Shown here: one piece after another, positions 63,780-64,000 of the stretch
Numbering within the stretch: the stretch's first letter is position 1
How the letters are laid out: each line of letters begins with the position of its first letter
From: Haloactinomyces albus
Lineage (GTDB): Bacteria; Actinomycetota; Actinomycetes; Mycobacteriales; Pseudonocardiaceae
Assembly (NCBI RefSeq): GCF_031458135.1
Contig: NZ_JAVDXW010000001.1
Location: forward strand, 3,472,001 to 3,536,000
Reading direction: 5' to 3'
DNA: 64,000 nt
The notes under the pieces: generated by a model
Told to the model about the DNA's origin: nothing
The model's input: the letters and a program-made list of their open reading frames with translations, nothing else
Database searches by the model: none
Made by a program: the position numbers and the translations under genes

Positions 63780-64000
63780 TCATGCCGGACATGCCGTGTT
63801 CTCGGCCGGAAGGGTGCCGTGTACCAGGAACCGGCTGATGTTGGTGGTGACACAACGGGAGCGGCCGAGCGCCCCGTGCCCGGTGCCCTGCCAGTTGACG
63901 GTGATTCCGGCGGCGAGTTGATCGGCCATGCGGGTGCTGCTCAGCGCCGGAGTAAGCGGATCGGTGGCCGTGGCAACCACGGGTATGGGAGGCAGCGTCG
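63780..64000 (-). CDS. TAP-like alpha/beta hydrolase, C-terminal part (partial)
   Basis: The frame runs off the right edge. The visible ~73 residues are the C-terminal TAP domain of tripeptidyl-aminopeptidase-like secreted hydrolases: PIPVVATATDPLTPALSSTRMADQL with the acid residue, then GTGHGALGRSRCV with the catalytic His, and a final FLVHGTLP...C segment with a probable disulfide. The matching mycobacterial gene is the secreted protease Rv2672. The nucleophile lies beyond the window. Confidence 0.88.
   Translation of the reverse strand, partial: TLPPIPVVATATDPLTPALSSTRMADQLAAGITVNWQGTGHGALGRSRCVTTNISRFLVHGTLPAENTACPA

Noticed and set aside
63508-63855. Minus-strand frames covering the Cys-rich peptide gene
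   Set aside because: They run through two perfect terminator arms, have Arg/Pro/His-rich composition and no ribosome site, whereas the plus-strand peptide has clear signals.

Overview
The window is a gene-dense, high-GC stretch from an actinomycete, most likely of the order Pseudonocardiales (Saccharopolyspora/Actinopolyspora-type). The evidence is strong G/C third positions, many GTG starts, 4-base ATGA/GTGA overlaps, actinobacterial-only families (DUF3039, DUF3093, DUF3099, DUF3159, DUF3710, DUF4192, DUF4193, Cei) and a coproheme-type haem pathway. From memory of the M. tuberculosis map, the gene order follows roughly Rv2672 to Rv2732 (miaA, dapF, hflX, lexA, nrdR, ideR, sigB, sigA, ppgK, suhB, cei, dut, ceoBC, dxs, hemE, hemY, hemQ, msrB, TAP protease). 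The window is therefore conserved chromosomal backbone carrying lineage-specific insertions, not a mobile island.

Layout. 1-7111: end of a membrane protein, a DUF349 coiled-coil protein behind three hairpins, then miaA-dapF-hflX and a secreted beta-propeller-like protein. 7142-13083: lexA with an SOS box, divergent from nrdR-nrdJ; the class II (B12) ribonucleotide reductase is split by a 429-residue LAGLIDADG intein. 13363-16430: secreted X-Pro peptidase and a DUF4192 protein preceded by three evenly spaced DnaA-type boxes. 16460-19374: ideR-galK-galE on the minus strand. 19476-25739: a sulfurtransferase, the AcuC deacetylase / GNAT-acyl-CoA-synthetase acetyltransferase pair, a lipoprotein and a tyrosine phosphatase. 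25920-33441: sigB with a long repeat-bearing leader, dtd, a methyltransferase, small DUF proteins, a YihY-family membrane protein and an SF2 helicase. 34070-42175: sigA-ppgK, suhB, cei, DUF4193, DUF3093/dut and the DUF3710/OB-fold/DUF3159 run. 42243-47242: two TrkA-type RCK proteins facing a KimA-like potassium permease joined to a TRAM RNA methyltransferase. 47331-56391: dxs, a two-component system, a Uma2 fragment, the fadA-fadB beta-oxidation pair and an RNase D/HRDC protein. 56480-64000: LuxR response regulator, DUF3000, hemE-hemG-hemQ, a VapBC module, msrB, a small membrane protein, a 34-residue cysteine-rich peptide and the end of a TAP-like hydrolase.

How the genes work together. The window joins DNA-damage control (lexA), dNTP supply (nrdR-nrdJ, dut), iron and haem control (ideR, hemEGQ), the primary and stress sigma factors, potassium homeostasis (ceoB/ceoC with the KimA-like importer), acyl-CoA and lysine-acetylation metabolism (acuC, pat, fadA, fadB) and tRNA/rRNA modification (miaA, TRAM methyltransferase).

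The most unusual elements are the NrdJ intein; the cysteine-rich peptide built from two CxCCxxC modules, with its own ribosome binding site and a perfect 14-bp terminator; the sigB leader with six degenerate 16-bp repeats; the tandem DnaA boxes; an 18-bp repeat that lengthens the N-terminus of DapF; and paired TACC-N4-GGTA palindromes before fadA. Short degenerate tandem duplications recur across the window and may be a trait of this genome. All family assignments come from reading the sequence and from memory; no database search was run.
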